Positions 1 through 10,315 of a stretch of 64,000 nt of DNA are shown in pieces. How positions within the stretch are numbered: the first letter of the stretch is position 1; every line of letters begins with the position of its first letter. Below the pieces are notes generated by a model, which searched no databases, had not been told where the DNA came from, and was given only the letters and a program-made list of their open reading frames with translations. Made by a program: the position numbers and the translations under genes. Source of the stretch: Dyella telluris (GTDB lineage Bacteria > Pseudomonadota > Gammaproteobacteria > Xanthomonadales > Rhodanobacteraceae); NCBI RefSeq assembly GCF_014297575.1, contig NZ_CP060412.1, positions 1,612,001 to 1,676,000 of the forward strand, in the 5' to 3' direction.

Positions 1-1281
1 AAGGATGGCAAGCTCACCCGCATCGAGGTGCCCAGCGATGCCAATGTCGACGCTCATCGCGAGTGGCTGCTGATCGAACCGCGCAGCGACTGGAGCATTG
101 GCGGCAAGACCTACAAGTCCGGCTCGCTGCTCGCCGCCCGCTTCGACGATTTCATGGCAGGCAAGCGCGACATCACCGTGCTGTTCGAACCCACCGACAC
201 CACGGCACTGGATGCGTATTCCTGGACACGCCACCAGCTGATCCTCAACGTGATGGACAACGTGGTCAACCGCCTGGAAGTGCTCACGCCCGCCGCCGGC
301 GAATGGAAGCGTGAACCGCTGGGTGGCGCGCCGGCGCTGTCCACCATCGCGGCCGCCGGCGTGGACGACGACGCCAGCGACGACTACTTCCTCACCGTCA
401 CCGGATTCCTGCAGCCCACCACGCTCTACTACGGCACGCTGGGCCAGGGCGACGCCCAGGCGATCAAGCACAGCCCGCGCTTCTTCGATGCCTCCAAGTA
501 CGACGTGAGCCAGCACTTCGCCACCTCGAAGGACGGTACGCGCGTGCCCTACTTCGAGATCGCGCCGAAGAACCTGAAGGCCGACGGCCAGAATCCCACG
601 CTGCAGTACGGCTACGGCGGCTTCGAGATTTCTTTGCAGCCGGCTTATAGCGGCAACGTGGGTCGCGCCTGGCTGGAGAAAGGTGGCGTGTACGTCATCG
701 CCAACATCCGCGGCGGCGGCGAATATGGCCCGCGCTGGCACAAGGCCGCGCTGAAGGCGAACCGCCTGCGGGCCTACGAGGATTTCGCGGCGGTGTCGCA
801 GGACCTGTTCGCGCGCAAGATCACCTCGCCCGCGCACCTGGGCGCCATGGGCGGCAGCAATGGCGGCCTGCTGATGGGCAACATGCTCACGCTCTATCCG
901 CAGCTCTACGGCGCCATCGTGAGCCAGGTGGCCCTGCTCGACATGCAGCGCTACACGCACCTGTCCGCTGGCGCGTCATGGATCGCCGAATACGGCGACC
1001 CGGACAAGCCGCAGGAGTGGGCGTGGCTCAAGACGTTCTCGCCCTACGCCAATGCCAGGGCCGGCCAGACCTACCCGCCGGTGCTGTTCACCACCTCCAC
1101 GCGCGACGACCGCGTGGGTCCGGTGCACGCACGCAAGATGTACGCGAAGCTCTCCTCGCTGGGTTATGACACCAGCTTCTACGAGAACATCGAAGGTGGT
1201 CATGGCGCCGCGGCTGACAACAAGCAGGCCGCGTTCATGAGCGCACTGGGCTATACCTACCTGTGGGAACACGTGAAGTAA
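1..1281 (+). CDS. Prolyl oligopeptidase family serine peptidase (S9), 3' part
   Basis: The reading frame is open from base 1, so the N-terminus lies outside the window; about 426 C-terminal residues are present. They comprise the end of the beta-propeller and the whole alpha/beta-hydrolase domain. The nucleophile elbow GGSNGG has its serine codon near base 856. The aspartate lies in STRDDRVGP near base 1105, and the histidine in EGGHGAA at about 1201, so the triad is complete. Family members cleave after proline in short peptides, usually in the cytoplasm or periplasm. The next gene starts about 95 bases downstream on the same strand. The family call is secure; the substrate is not known. Confidence 0.93.
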   Translation, partial: KDGKLTRIEVPSDANVDAHREWLLIEPRSDWSIGGKTYKSGSLLAARFDDFMAGKRDITVLFEPTDTTALDAYSWTRHQLILNVMDNVVNRLEVLTPAAGEWKREPLGGAPALSTIAAAGVDDDASDDYFLTVTGFLQPTTLYYGTLGQGDAQAIKHSPRFFDASKYDVSQHFATSKDGTRVPYFEIAPKNLKADGQNPTLQYGYGGFEISLQPAYSGNVGRAWLEKGGVYVIANIRGGGEYGPRWHKAALKANRLRAYEDFAAVSQDLFARKITSPAHLGAMGGSNGGLLMGNMLTLYPQLYGAIVSQVALLDMQRYTHLSAGASWIAEYGDPDKPQEWAWLKTFSPYANARAGQTYPPVLFTTSTRDDRVGPVHARKMYAKLSSLGYDTSFYENIEGGHGAAADNKQAAFMSALGYTYLWEHVK

Positions 1282-1375
1282 GCCAGCGGGCCACTTCCGG
1301 GGCTTGATTGGATCGTCATGCCCCGGGTGCGTAACATGGTGCGCTGGCATGAGCCGGCGCACCATTACCGATCGC

Positions 1376-2212
1376 ATGAGCAACCAAACGATCCGCCCCG
1401 AACTGCGTGAATGGATTCTCTCCACCAGCCGCTCCGGCTGCAGCCTCAGCGATCTTTTGAAGATGCTGAAGGATGCCGGTTATGGCGGCGAGCAGAGCCG
1501 ACAGATCGTCGCCCGCGTGCTGAACCTGCCGCTGGCCACGGTGATGGCGGCCTCGAAGAACAAGCCGGTTGGCGCGCGCACGCGTCATCCGCAGGCGCCT
1601 GCACAGACCGTCAACGGCCATCCGGTGAAGGTCACCGTCAGCACCGATGCACCGGTGGTGCGCGTGCTGGAGGGCCTGCTGACCCCGCAGGAATGCGACG
1701 AACTGATCGCCGAAGCCTCGCCCCGTCTGGGCCGCTCGCTCACCGTGGATGTCGACGGCCGCCAGCAGACTGACCAGCGGCGCACCAGCCAGGGCATGTT
1801 CTTCGCCATCGGGGAGACGCCGCTGGTGCAGCGCATCGAGCAGCGCATCGCCGATCTGCTGGCCATTCCGGTGAGCCACGGCGAGGGCCTGCAGATCCTG
1901 CACTACCAGCCCGGTCAGGAGTACGAGCCGCATTTCGACTGGTTCAATCCCGACCAGCCGGGCTTTTCCATGGTGACCGCGCGCGGCGGCCAGCGCATCG
2001 CCAGCGTGGTGATGTACCTCAACACGCCCGAGGAAGGCGGCGGCACGGCGTTTCCCCGCATCGGCCTGACCGTGACGGCCATGCGCGGTTCGGCCGTCTA
2101 TTTCGCCTACGACACCGGCGACGCGGCCTCGCTGCATGCCGGCCTGCCCGTGATCAAGGGCGAAAAATGGATTGCCACCAAATGGTTACGCGAGCGCCCG
2201 TACCAGGCCTGA
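1376..2212 (+). CDS. 2OG-Fe(II) oxygenase, prolyl 4-hydroxylase alpha-subunit type
   Basis: The protein has 278 residues from the ATG at 1376; an ATG at 1349 and a TTG at 1304 in the same frame are alternatives without better ribosome binding sites. The C-terminal half is a double-stranded beta-helix dioxygenase. The iron ligands are H186 and D188 (HFDWF) and H254 (SLHAG), and K264 (GEKW) sits ten residues later for 2-oxoglutarate binding. The N-terminal 90 residues are helical and of unknown role. Such enzymes hydroxylate peptidyl proline or related side chains; the target here is unknown. It is followed by ppa after 127 bases, and co-transcription is uncertain. Confidence 0.9.
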   Translation: MSNQTIRPELREWILSTSRSGCSLSDLLKMLKDAGYGGEQSRQIVARVLNLPLATVMAASKNKPVGARTRHPQAPAQTVNGHPVKVTVSTDAPVVRVLEGLLTPQECDELIAEASPRLGRSLTVDVDGRQQTDQRRTSQGMFFAIGETPLVQRIEQRIADLLAIPVSHGEGLQILHYQPGQEYEPHFDWFNPDQPGFSMVTARGGQRIASVVMYLNTPEEGGGTAFPRIGLTVTAMRGSAVYFAYDTGDAASLHAGLPVIKGEKWIATKWLRERPYQA

Positions 2213-2339
2213 GCGCCTGGCGGGGAGCTGTCTCACGCTGAACTGCAACTGCCCGCAAAGCCCCGTGGCTGCTGCGATGCACCACCTTTTGCCGTATGCT
2301 TTCAGGTCTTTGTACTGACTGAAGCCTAAGGACACGCAC

Positions 2340-2879
2340 ATGGGTCTGCATCTCGTACCCGCCGGCCGCAAGGTTCCGGACGAAATCAACGTCATCATCG
2401 AAATCCCCAAGGATGCCGAGCCCGTCAAGTACGAGGTGGAGAAGGAAAGCGGCGCGATCTTCGTCGACCGCATCCTGTCCACCCCGATGCGCTACCCGTG
2501 CAACTACGGCTACGTGCCGGGCACGCTGGGCGGCGACGGCGATCCGCTGGACGCGCTGGTGATCCTGCCGCTGCCGCTGGTGCCGGGTTCGGTGATCCGT
2601 TGCGTGCCGGTGGGCATGCTGAAGATGACCGATGAAGCCGGCAGCGACGAAAAGCTGGTGGTGGTGCCGGTGGAGAAGATCTTCGCCGGTTACGCGCACA
2701 TCAAGGACATCAAGTCCGTGTCCGGCCACTGGCTGGAGCGCATCGGCCACTTCTTCGAGCACTACAAGGATCTGGAGAAGGGCAAGTGGGTGAAGGTGGA
2801 AGGCTGGGTGGGCGCTGACGAAGCCAAGGCTGAGATCCTCAGCGGCATCGAGCGCTACAAGGCCGACCAGAAGGCCTGA
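2340..2879 (+). CDS. ppa: Inorganic pyrophosphatase, family I
   Basis: This cytoplasmic enzyme hydrolyses pyrophosphate to two phosphates and so pulls biosynthetic reactions forward. The 179-residue length is normal for the bacterial family I hexameric enzyme. The signature DGDPLDAL, which carries the metal-binding aspartates, lies near residues 66-73. Other family landmarks, such as [12 protein letters not shown] before it and VPVEKI after it, are present. The ATG at 2340 follows a purine-rich AAGGA. A strong intrinsic terminator follows 14 bases after the stop, so ppa ends its transcription unit. Confidence 0.97.
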   Translation: MGLHLVPAGRKVPDEINVIIEIPKDAEPVKYEVEKESGAIFVDRILSTPMRYPCNYGYVPGTLGGDGDPLDALVILPLPLVPGSVIRCVPVGMLKMTDEAGSDEKLVVVPVEKIFAGYAHIKDIKSVSGHWLERIGHFFEHYKDLEKGKWVKVEGWVGADEAKAEILSGIERYKADQKA

Positions 2880-2892
2880 TCGCTGATCCAGG

Positions 2893-2923
2893 AAAAGCGC
2901 CACCTTCGAGTGGCGCTTTTTTT
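2893..2923 (+). terminator. Rho-independent terminator of ppa
   Basis: The eight-base arms AGCGCCAC (2896-2903) and GTGGCGCT (2910-2917) enclose a CTTCGA loop of the stable UUCG class. A run of seven T follows, and there is an A tract on the other side. It lies just after the ppa stop codon. Confidence 0.93.
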
Positions 2924-2960
2924 GTGGGCGCATTTTATGGGCTCGATTGTCATCCCCCCA

Positions 2961-3143
2961 TCAGCCGCGCGAAACGTCCACTTCGGCTGACGCCGTGGCC
3001 TGTCCCGTCGCGAATCCGCCGTCATCGGTTTCCTGCATCCACCACCACATCGCCGCGCTGGCAACCAGCACGGCCAGCGCGAGGGTCATCAACACAACTC
3101 TGAGGATCACATGTCCCTGGCGTGCGTTGTCCGGTGCCGGCAT
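2961..3143 (-). CDS. Small single-pass membrane protein, unknown
   Basis: A 60-residue frame starts at the ATG at 3143, preceded by a good ribosome binding site (AGGAGA, six bases upstream). A longer frame exists upstream, but its N-terminal part looks random and the SD decides this start. Residues about 10-36 form one hydrophobic helix (VILRVVLMTLALAVLVASAA) ending in WWWM, followed by a polar acidic tail. I recognise no family. It lies between the ppa terminator and the palindromes downstream of thiC, on the thiC strand. The SD and the clean hydrophobic segment make it a likely real gene. Confidence 0.55.
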   Translation of the reverse strand: MPAPDNARQGHVILRVVLMTLALAVLVASAAMWWWMQETDDGGFATGQATASAEVDVSRG

Positions 3144-3265
3144 GACGCGTCTCCTGGAAGCTACGTGCACTTTCCAACGCGCGTGATGGCCTTTCGGCTG
3201 ACCGGAACCATCGACCCGACATCGACCGCAAGATGTTCCGGGAATCCTTGAACGAAAAGCGCCCT

Positions 3266-3333
3266 GTAGGAGCGCACTTGTGCGCGACCGCGGCACATCG
3301 ATGCACCGCGGTCGCGCACAAGTGCGCTCCTAC
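3266..3333. repeat. REP/BIME-like palindrome, copy A (perfect 28-bp arms)
   Basis: Two perfect 28-base arms begin GTAGGAGCGCAC and end CTCCTAC. They surround a 12-base centre that contains CATCGATG. Related copies lie at 50095, 55020, 61149 and 63076. This copy is the most symmetrical one and lies between thiC and the small membrane gene. Confidence 0.9.
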
Positions 3334-3350
3334 CAGGGGAATTCATCAGA

Positions 3351-3380
3351 TGGTTCCGGTCACCGCGGTGGCCGGAACCA
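3351..3380 (-). terminator. Palindromic hairpin just after thiC
   Basis: This 30-base near-perfect palindrome has outer arms TGGTTCCGG and CCGGAACCA and an inner CACCGCGGTG. It begins nine bases after the thiC stop on the thiC strand. It has no T tract, so it is more likely an mRNA-end stabiliser or a weak or Rho-assisted terminator than a classic one. Confidence 0.5.
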
Positions 3381-3389
3381 TTCGGGCCA

Positions 3390-5500
<2,111 letters not shown>

Positions 5501-5567
5501 GGCCCTATTTGAGCACGAAGCGGGGTCGGTCGCGAGTGCGACGGCCCTGCAGGGAGGGCCGGAGGGG

Positions 5568-6218
5568 TCAGCGGGGCAGATAGGCCCGCAGGAACATGGT
5601 CACGCCGTCGCGGGCGGTCTGCTCCAGCTCGGCGGCATAGGACTGGGCGCACTCTTCGCAGCCGAACATGCGGCGCATGAGCATCTCGCCCTTGATCAGG
5701 GAAATGAACTGGCCGGCGGCGCGGGCCACGTTGCCGATCTCGAGCTTGCCGTCGTCAACCGCCTGTTGCAGAAGACGTTTCATGAGGCCCTGGGTGCGAT
5801 CGGGGCCTTCTTCCCAGAGCAGCTTGCCGTAGCGGGGGTTGCCTTGGCGGCAGTCGCTGAGGATGGCGCGGAAGGTGCCCACGTTCTGCACGTCGCAGTC
5901 CAGACGGACGTGGTGGAGGGCGATGCGCTCCAGCGTGACGCCGATGTCCTCGGCGGCCTCGTAGTGGTACGTGTCCTCGGGAATCAGGTCCTGGATGCGG
6001 GCACGGATGACCTCGCGGAACAGGTTGTCCTTGTCGCCGAAGTGGCTGTAGACGGTGAGCTTGGACACACCGGCCTCTGCCGCTACCGCGTCCATGCTGG
6101 TTCCGGCAAAGGCATTGCGAATGAACAGGGCCTTGGCGGCCTCAAGGATCGCCGCTCGCTTTTCCATGTCCTTGGGACGGCCGGGCCCCTGAGGCTTGGT
6201 CTGCGGGATCGTGCTCAT
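5568..6218 (-). CDS. TetR/AcrR family transcriptional regulator
   Basis: The protein has 216 residues. The N-terminal helix-turn-helix covers residues about 20-65 (ILEAAKALF, TSMDAVAAEAGVSKLTVYSHF), and the C-terminal half is an all-helical ligand domain of the AefR-like type. The regulator probably represses itself and the divergent small gene at 6317. Two tandem 12-base repeats directly before its ATG are the obvious candidate operators. The ligand cannot be told from sequence. The gene ends about 70 bases before the thiC riboswitch and is not obviously linked to thiamine. Confidence 0.92.
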   Translation of the reverse strand: MSTIPQTKPQGPGRPKDMEKRAAILEAAKALFIRNAFAGTSMDAVAAEAGVSKLTVYSHFGDKDNLFREVIRARIQDLIPEDTYHYEAAEDIGVTLERIALHHVRLDCDVQNVGTFRAILSDCRQGNPRYGKLLWEEGPDRTQGLMKRLLQQAVDDGKLEIGNVARAAGQFISLIKGEMLMRRMFGCEECAQSYAAELEQTARDGVTMFLRAYLPR

Positions 6219-6226
6219 GTCTATAC

Positions 6227-6250
6227 CTTCACAAATGGCTTCACAAATGG
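6227..6250. promoter_or_regulatory. Tandem 12-bp repeat, candidate TetR operator
   Basis: CTTCACAAATGG occurs twice head to tail, 9 bases before the tetR start codon. A second pair of GTTTAGT motifs spaced 17 bases (6260 and 6277) and a GTATAC palindrome lie just beyond. This is a plausible operator/promoter region for the divergent pair, but no binding is shown. Confidence 0.5.
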
Positions 6251-6316
6251 ATAACGCCCGTTTAGTATACGCGGCGGTTTAGTTATTTTCCATGGCCAAG
6301 ATACACGGCTTCCCTT

Positions 6317-6652
6317 ATGTCCACCACTACCGTCGAACTTTCCCTCAGCCCAGCTTACCGTCTCGCCCAGCGAGCGCTCGCCTCCTGGCTCGAGCGTGGG
6401 CAGCCCGGCGCTCGCCACGCGGCCTTTGCGGCGCGGGCCGCGCTGTCGGCGCTGGATGCCACCGAGCGCAGCCGCATGGCCCGCTGGCTGGCCTGGCTTG
6501 AGGTGGCGGCCACGAGCCGCGGCCAGACCTCCCCGGGGGTCCGGATCCAACGCCTTGACGCATCCTTGCATCAGGCCATGCAAGATGCCTTTGCGCGCCT
6601 CCCCGGTCAGACGGTTGTCGCACGCAAGGGGAACCATAGGCGGAGTGCCTGA
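6317..6652 (+). CDS. Hypothetical protein, 111 aa, divergent from tetR
   Basis: I do not recognise a family. Codon use shows the GC-rich third positions typical of this genome. The product is an Ala/Arg/Leu-rich helical protein (SPAYRLAQRALASWLERG, then DATERSRMARWLAWLE) without signal peptide or membrane helix. There is no clear SD before the ATG. Being divergent from the TetR gene over 98 bases, it is a likely target of that regulator. Frames on the opposite strand of the same stretch are longer but lack recognisable content. Confidence 0.55.
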   Translation: MSTTTVELSLSPAYRLAQRALASWLERGQPGARHAAFAARAALSALDATERSRMARWLAWLEVAATSRGQTSPGVRIQRLDASLHQAMQDAFARLPGQTVVARKGNHRRSA

Positions 6653-6831
6653 GTTTTTCCGCGGAAGTGTCCGCGGACACCGCGCCACGCATGACTTCCG
6701 TCAACCGAGCGCGATGACTTCCGGCACTTCGAGCAGTACGGCCAAGGTCGCAGGCTTTGCACATTGTCGGAAGATGGCTAAGCGCTTATGATTTTTAGCC
6801 TTTTTTCCGATCCGAATTAGGACGTAGCAAC

Positions 6832-7491
6832 ATGGCGATGAACTTCGATCAGGCGCGATTGAACATGGTGGAAAACCAGGTGCGCCCCTGGGAGGTGCTG
6901 GATGCCCGCGTGCTCGACGTGCTGGGCAGCGTGCGCCGCGAGGACTTCGTTGCCCCGGAGCACCGCAAGCTGGCTTTCGCCGACCTCTGCCTGCCGCTGG
7001 GACATGGCGAGGTGATGATGAAGCCCGTGCTTGAAGGCCGCGTGCTGCAGGCGCTGGAGCTGACCCCGAATGACCAGGTGCTGGAGATCGGCACGGGTTC
7101 GGGTTTCCTCACTGCCTGCATGGCCAAGCTCGCCGGTCACGTCACCAGCCTGGACATCCACGCCGACTTCATCGCCACTGCCGGCCAGCGCCTGGCGACG
7201 GCGGGTATCGGCAATGTGACGCTCGAAGTCGGTGAAGCCGTGAATGCATGGCAGCCGGCCGGCCAGTTCGACGCACTCGTCGTCACTGGCGCGGTCTACC
7301 AGATTCCGCAGCGCTTCCTGGGCTGGCTGAAGCCGGGTGGTCGCGTGCTGGTGGTGCGCGGCGAATCGCCGGTGCAGAGCGTGTTGCTGCTGACCCACGA
7401 AGGTAACGGCCGTTATCGCGAAGAGTCGTTGTTCGAAACCGACCTGCCGTACCTGAAGCACGCTGAGCCGCCGCGTCGCTTCGTTTTCTGA
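6832..7491 (+). CDS. Protein-L-isoaspartate O-methyltransferase family protein
   Basis: This 219-residue SAM-dependent methyltransferase has motif I VLEIGTGSGF near residues 82-91. The N-terminal segment (ARLNMVENQVRPWEV, REDFVAPEH) is typical of the Pcm-like group found upstream of tolC in Xanthomonadales. Classical Pcm methylates isoaspartyl residues to start their repair. Members of this subgroup are often annotated as Pcm without proof, so the exact substrate is uncertain. TolC follows after 27 bases, so the two are probably co-transcribed. Confidence 0.88.
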   Translation: MAMNFDQARLNMVENQVRPWEVLDARVLDVLGSVRREDFVAPEHRKLAFADLCLPLGHGEVMMKPVLEGRVLQALELTPNDQVLEIGTGSGFLTACMAKLAGHVTSLDIHADFIATAGQRLATAGIGNVTLEVGEAVNAWQPAGQFDALVVTGAVYQIPQRFLGWLKPGGRVLVVRGESPVQSVLLLTHEGNGRYREESLFETDLPYLKHAEPPRRFVF

Positions 7492-7518
7492 CCTATTACC
7501 CCATAGATGAGGCAACCC

Positions 7519-8850
7519 ATGCGCTTGAAGCTTCTGACCCTTGCCCTGGCCCTGTCGGCGCTCCCGCTGGCCGGCCACAGCGAGGACTTGCTGGATGCAT
7601 ACCGAGAAGCCCGCGCCAATGACCCGGTGCTGTCGCAGGCGGAAGCGACCCGCCTCGCCACCGGCGAAGGTGTGAATCAGGCGCGTGCGCTGATGCTGCC
7701 GCAGCTCAATGGCAGCTTCGGCCTTACGCAGCAGCAGGCCGGCAGCCAGATCACCAACTCGACGATCCAGGGCAATGGCCATACGCGCACGCGTTCGCTG
7801 GATGTGCAGCTGAACCAGTCGATCATCGACCTGAGCCAGTGGGCCAACCTGTCGGCCGCGAAGTCGCAGGCGCATTCGCAGGACTCGGCATACGATGCCG
7901 CGCTGCAGAACCTGTACGTGCGCGTCACCACGGCCTACTTCGGCGTGCTGACCAGCCAGGATGCACTGGTGTTCGCCAAGGCCAACGAAGACGCCTACAA
8001 AGAGGCCTACGATCAGGCCGACCAGCGCTTCAAGGTGGGTCTGTCTGCCGTGACCGACGTTTACCAGGCCAAGTCGTACTACGAACTGGCCAAGGCCCAG
8101 ACGATCTCCGCGCAGAACACGCTGAACGATGCCAAGGAAGCGCTCACGCAGGTCACCGGCAAGCCCGTGGGCGACCTGAAGAAGCTGCGCGAGGACCTGC
8201 CGCTGACGCCGCCGAACCCGGCCGACCCGAATGCCTGGGTGCAGGCGGCGCTGCAGTCGAACGCCACGATCCAGTCCGGCCAGTACACCGTACAGGCAGC
8301 CGAGCACAGCATCGATGCGGCACGCGCCGGCCACCTGCCGACGCTCAACGCCACCGCGTCGCGCGGCAAGGACACCACGTGGCTGGAAAACGGCAGCCAG
8401 GCCAGCAACTACGGCAACGCCCAGTACGGCACCACGGTCGGCCTGACGCTGAGCATCCCGATCTTCTCGGGCGGCGGCACGCAGTCCAAGGTGCGCCAGT
8501 CGATCTACCAGCGTGACGAGGCACAGGATTCGCTCGAATCAACCCGCCGCCAGGTGGTTCGCGACACCCTGAACTTCTACCGTTCCGTGCTCGCTGGCAT
8601 CAGCCAGGTCGAAGCCAACAAGGCCTCGGTGGATTCCGGCCAGAAGGCACTGGAAGCCACCCGCGCCGGCTTCGACGTGGGTACGCAGACCATGCTGAAC
8701 GTGCTCAACGCGATTCAGACGCTGACCCAGGCGGAAAGCAGCTACTCGCAGTCCCGCCACCAGCTGGTGCTGGACCAGCTGGAGCTGAAGCAGTCGGCCG
8801 GCTCCATCGACGTCAAGGACATGGAACTGGTCAACACCATGCTGCAGTAA
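7519..8850 (+). CDS. tolC: TolC family outer membrane efflux channel
   Basis: The protein has 443 residues from the ATG at 7519, which has GAGG six bases upstream; an in-frame ATG at 7507 is less well placed. A signal peptide ends near GHSED. Two outer-membrane efflux protein repeats follow (about 25-215 and 235-430), with alpha-helical coiled segments and the usual ALxQVTGKPV and VDSGQKALEATRAGFDVGT landmarks. TolC forms the trimeric outer membrane duct for type I secretion and RND or ABC efflux pumps. No pump partner lies in the window. A hairpin terminator follows. Confidence 0.95.
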   Translation: MRLKLLTLALALSALPLAGHSEDLLDAYREARANDPVLSQAEATRLATGEGVNQARALMLPQLNGSFGLTQQQAGSQITNSTIQGNGHTRTRSLDVQLNQSIIDLSQWANLSAAKSQAHSQDSAYDAALQNLYVRVTTAYFGVLTSQDALVFAKANEDAYKEAYDQADQRFKVGLSAVTDVYQAKSYYELAKAQTISAQNTLNDAKEALTQVTGKPVGDLKKLREDLPLTPPNPADPNAWVQAALQSNATIQSGQYTVQAAEHSIDAARAGHLPTLNATASRGKDTTWLENGSQASNYGNAQYGTTVGLTLSIPIFSGGGTQSKVRQSIYQRDEAQDSLESTRRQVVRDTLNFYRSVLAGISQVEANKASVDSGQKALEATRAGFDVGTQTMLNVLNAIQTLTQAESSYSQSRHQLVLDQLELKQSAGSIDVKDMELVNTMLQ

Positions 8851-8875
8851 GCAGGCGTCGGCTACCGCATCAACG

Positions 8876-8903
8876 ACAAGGCCGGGCTAGTCCCGGCCTT
8901 GTT
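8876..8903 (+). terminator. Terminator hairpin between tolC and waaA
   Basis: Eleven-base perfect arms ACAAGGCCGGG (8876-8886) and CCCGGCCTTGT (8892-8902) surround a CTAGT loop. The T tract is short. It sits between two convergent genes and may act for both. Confidence 0.75.
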
Positions 8904-8939
8904 GCATCTGGCCCCCCGGCAAGCCGGGCGTCCGGACGG

Positions 8940-10220
8940 CTATTCCTGCAGCAGCGCGTCGATCATGCCCATCACGCGCTTGACCGCACCGCGTTCGCTG
9001 TCGAACACCACGCGCGCGGCATCGCCCATGCGCTCCCGCTGGGGCGGATCGCGCAGCAGCTGCTGCACGGCAGCGCCCAGCTCGCTGGGCGTGCTCACGC
9101 GCGATGCACCGCCCTCGCGGATCAGGGTGAGCGTGATCTCTTCGAAGTTGAAGGTGTGCGGCCCCACCAGCACCGGCGTGGACAAGGCCGCCGGTTCCAG
9201 CACGTTGTGGCCGCCGATGGGCACCAGGCTGCCGCCGACGAAGGCCAGATCCGAGCCGGCATAGAACGGCATCAGCTCGCCCATGGCATCGATCACGAAC
9301 ACCTGGTGCATGCCGGTGGGTACGCGGTCCGCGCTGCGCGTGCCGACCGTGAAACCCAGGCTGCGTGCCGCGTTTTCCACCAGCTTGAAGCGCTCGGGGT
9401 GACGCGGAGCGATCAGCAGCAGGGCGTCGGGCCAGCGCGTGAGCACTTCCAGGTGCGCCTCGAGCACGGGCAGCTCCTCACCTTCGTGCGTGCTGCCGGC
9501 AATCCAGACGGGGCGCAGGTGTCCCCACTGCTGGCGCAGCTCGTCACCCTTGCGCTCGGCGTCGTAGGGCACCGGCATGTCGAATTTCATGTTGCCGGTG
9601 ACCACGACCTTGTCCGTATCGGCGCCCAGTTCGCGGTAGCGCGCGGCATCGGTCTGCGATTGCGCGGCGATCTGGTACACGCAGCGCAGCGCCTGCGCCA
9701 CCAGGCTGCCCATGGGCTTGTAGCCACGCAGCGAGCGCTCGGATAGCCGCGCATTGACGATCATCAGGGGGATATTCCGACTGCGGCAGGCGAAATACAG
9801 ATTCGGCCAGATCTCGGTTTCCACGATGATGGCCAGCCGCGGCCGCACGCGCCTGAAGAAGCGCGATACCGAGAACGGCAGGTCGTAGGGCAGGTAGACG
9901 TGGAACACGCTGTCACCGAACAGCTGCCGCACGCGCTCCGAGCCGGTGGGCGTCACGGTGGTCACCACCAGCGGGGCGTTCGGGTAGTCCGATTGCAGGG
10001 CCTTGATCAGCGGCTCGGCCGCGTTGACCTCACCCACCGATACCGCGTGCACCCACAGGCTGCCGGTCAGGCCCTTCGGCGCCTCGAAGAAGCCGAAACG
10101 TTCGCGCCAGCGCTTGTGGTAATCGCGGTAGCGCACGCCACGCGCCAACAGCCGCAGCACGATCAGCGGCGTCACCAGGTACATCGCGAGGGTGTAGAGA
10201 TAGCGCAACGGTGGGACCAT
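8940..10220 (-). CDS. waaA: 3-deoxy-D-manno-octulosonic acid (KDO) transferase
   Basis: WaaA transfers KDO from CMP-KDO to the lipid A precursor on the inner face of the inner membrane, the first step of LPS core assembly. From the ATG at 10220 the protein has 426 residues. One N-terminal membrane anchor (LYTLAMYLVTPLIVLRLL) is followed by the catalytic motif HAVSVGEV, whose glutamate is the general base, and a GT-B fold. The C-terminal half has the nucleotide-binding region GGSLVPIGGHNVLEP. The gene is divergent from the lipid A acyltransferase, and together they form a lipid A/core cluster. Confidence 0.95.
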   Translation of the reverse strand: MVPPLRYLYTLAMYLVTPLIVLRLLARGVRYRDYHKRWRERFGFFEAPKGLTGSLWVHAVSVGEVNAAEPLIKALQSDYPNAPLVVTTVTPTGSERVRQLFGDSVFHVYLPYDLPFSVSRFFRRVRPRLAIIVETEIWPNLYFACRSRNIPLMIVNARLSERSLRGYKPMGSLVAQALRCVYQIAAQSQTDAARYRELGADTDKVVVTGNMKFDMPVPYDAERKGDELRQQWGHLRPVWIAGSTHEGEELPVLEAHLEVLTRWPDALLLIAPRHPERFKLVENAARSLGFTVGTRSADRVPTGMHQVFVIDAMGELMPFYAGSDLAFVGGSLVPIGGHNVLEPAALSTPVLVGPHTFNFEEITLTLIREGGASRVSTPSELGAAVQQLLRDPPQRERMGDAARVVFDSERGAVKRVMGMIDALLQE

Positions 10221-10315
10221 CGGGTGCGGTGCGCCAGTATATCGGCTTAGCGCCGGGCGCCTGCCCGACGCTGGCCGGGCCATGCGGCTCGCCTCGTTTT
10301 GCCTAGTTCCCTACA

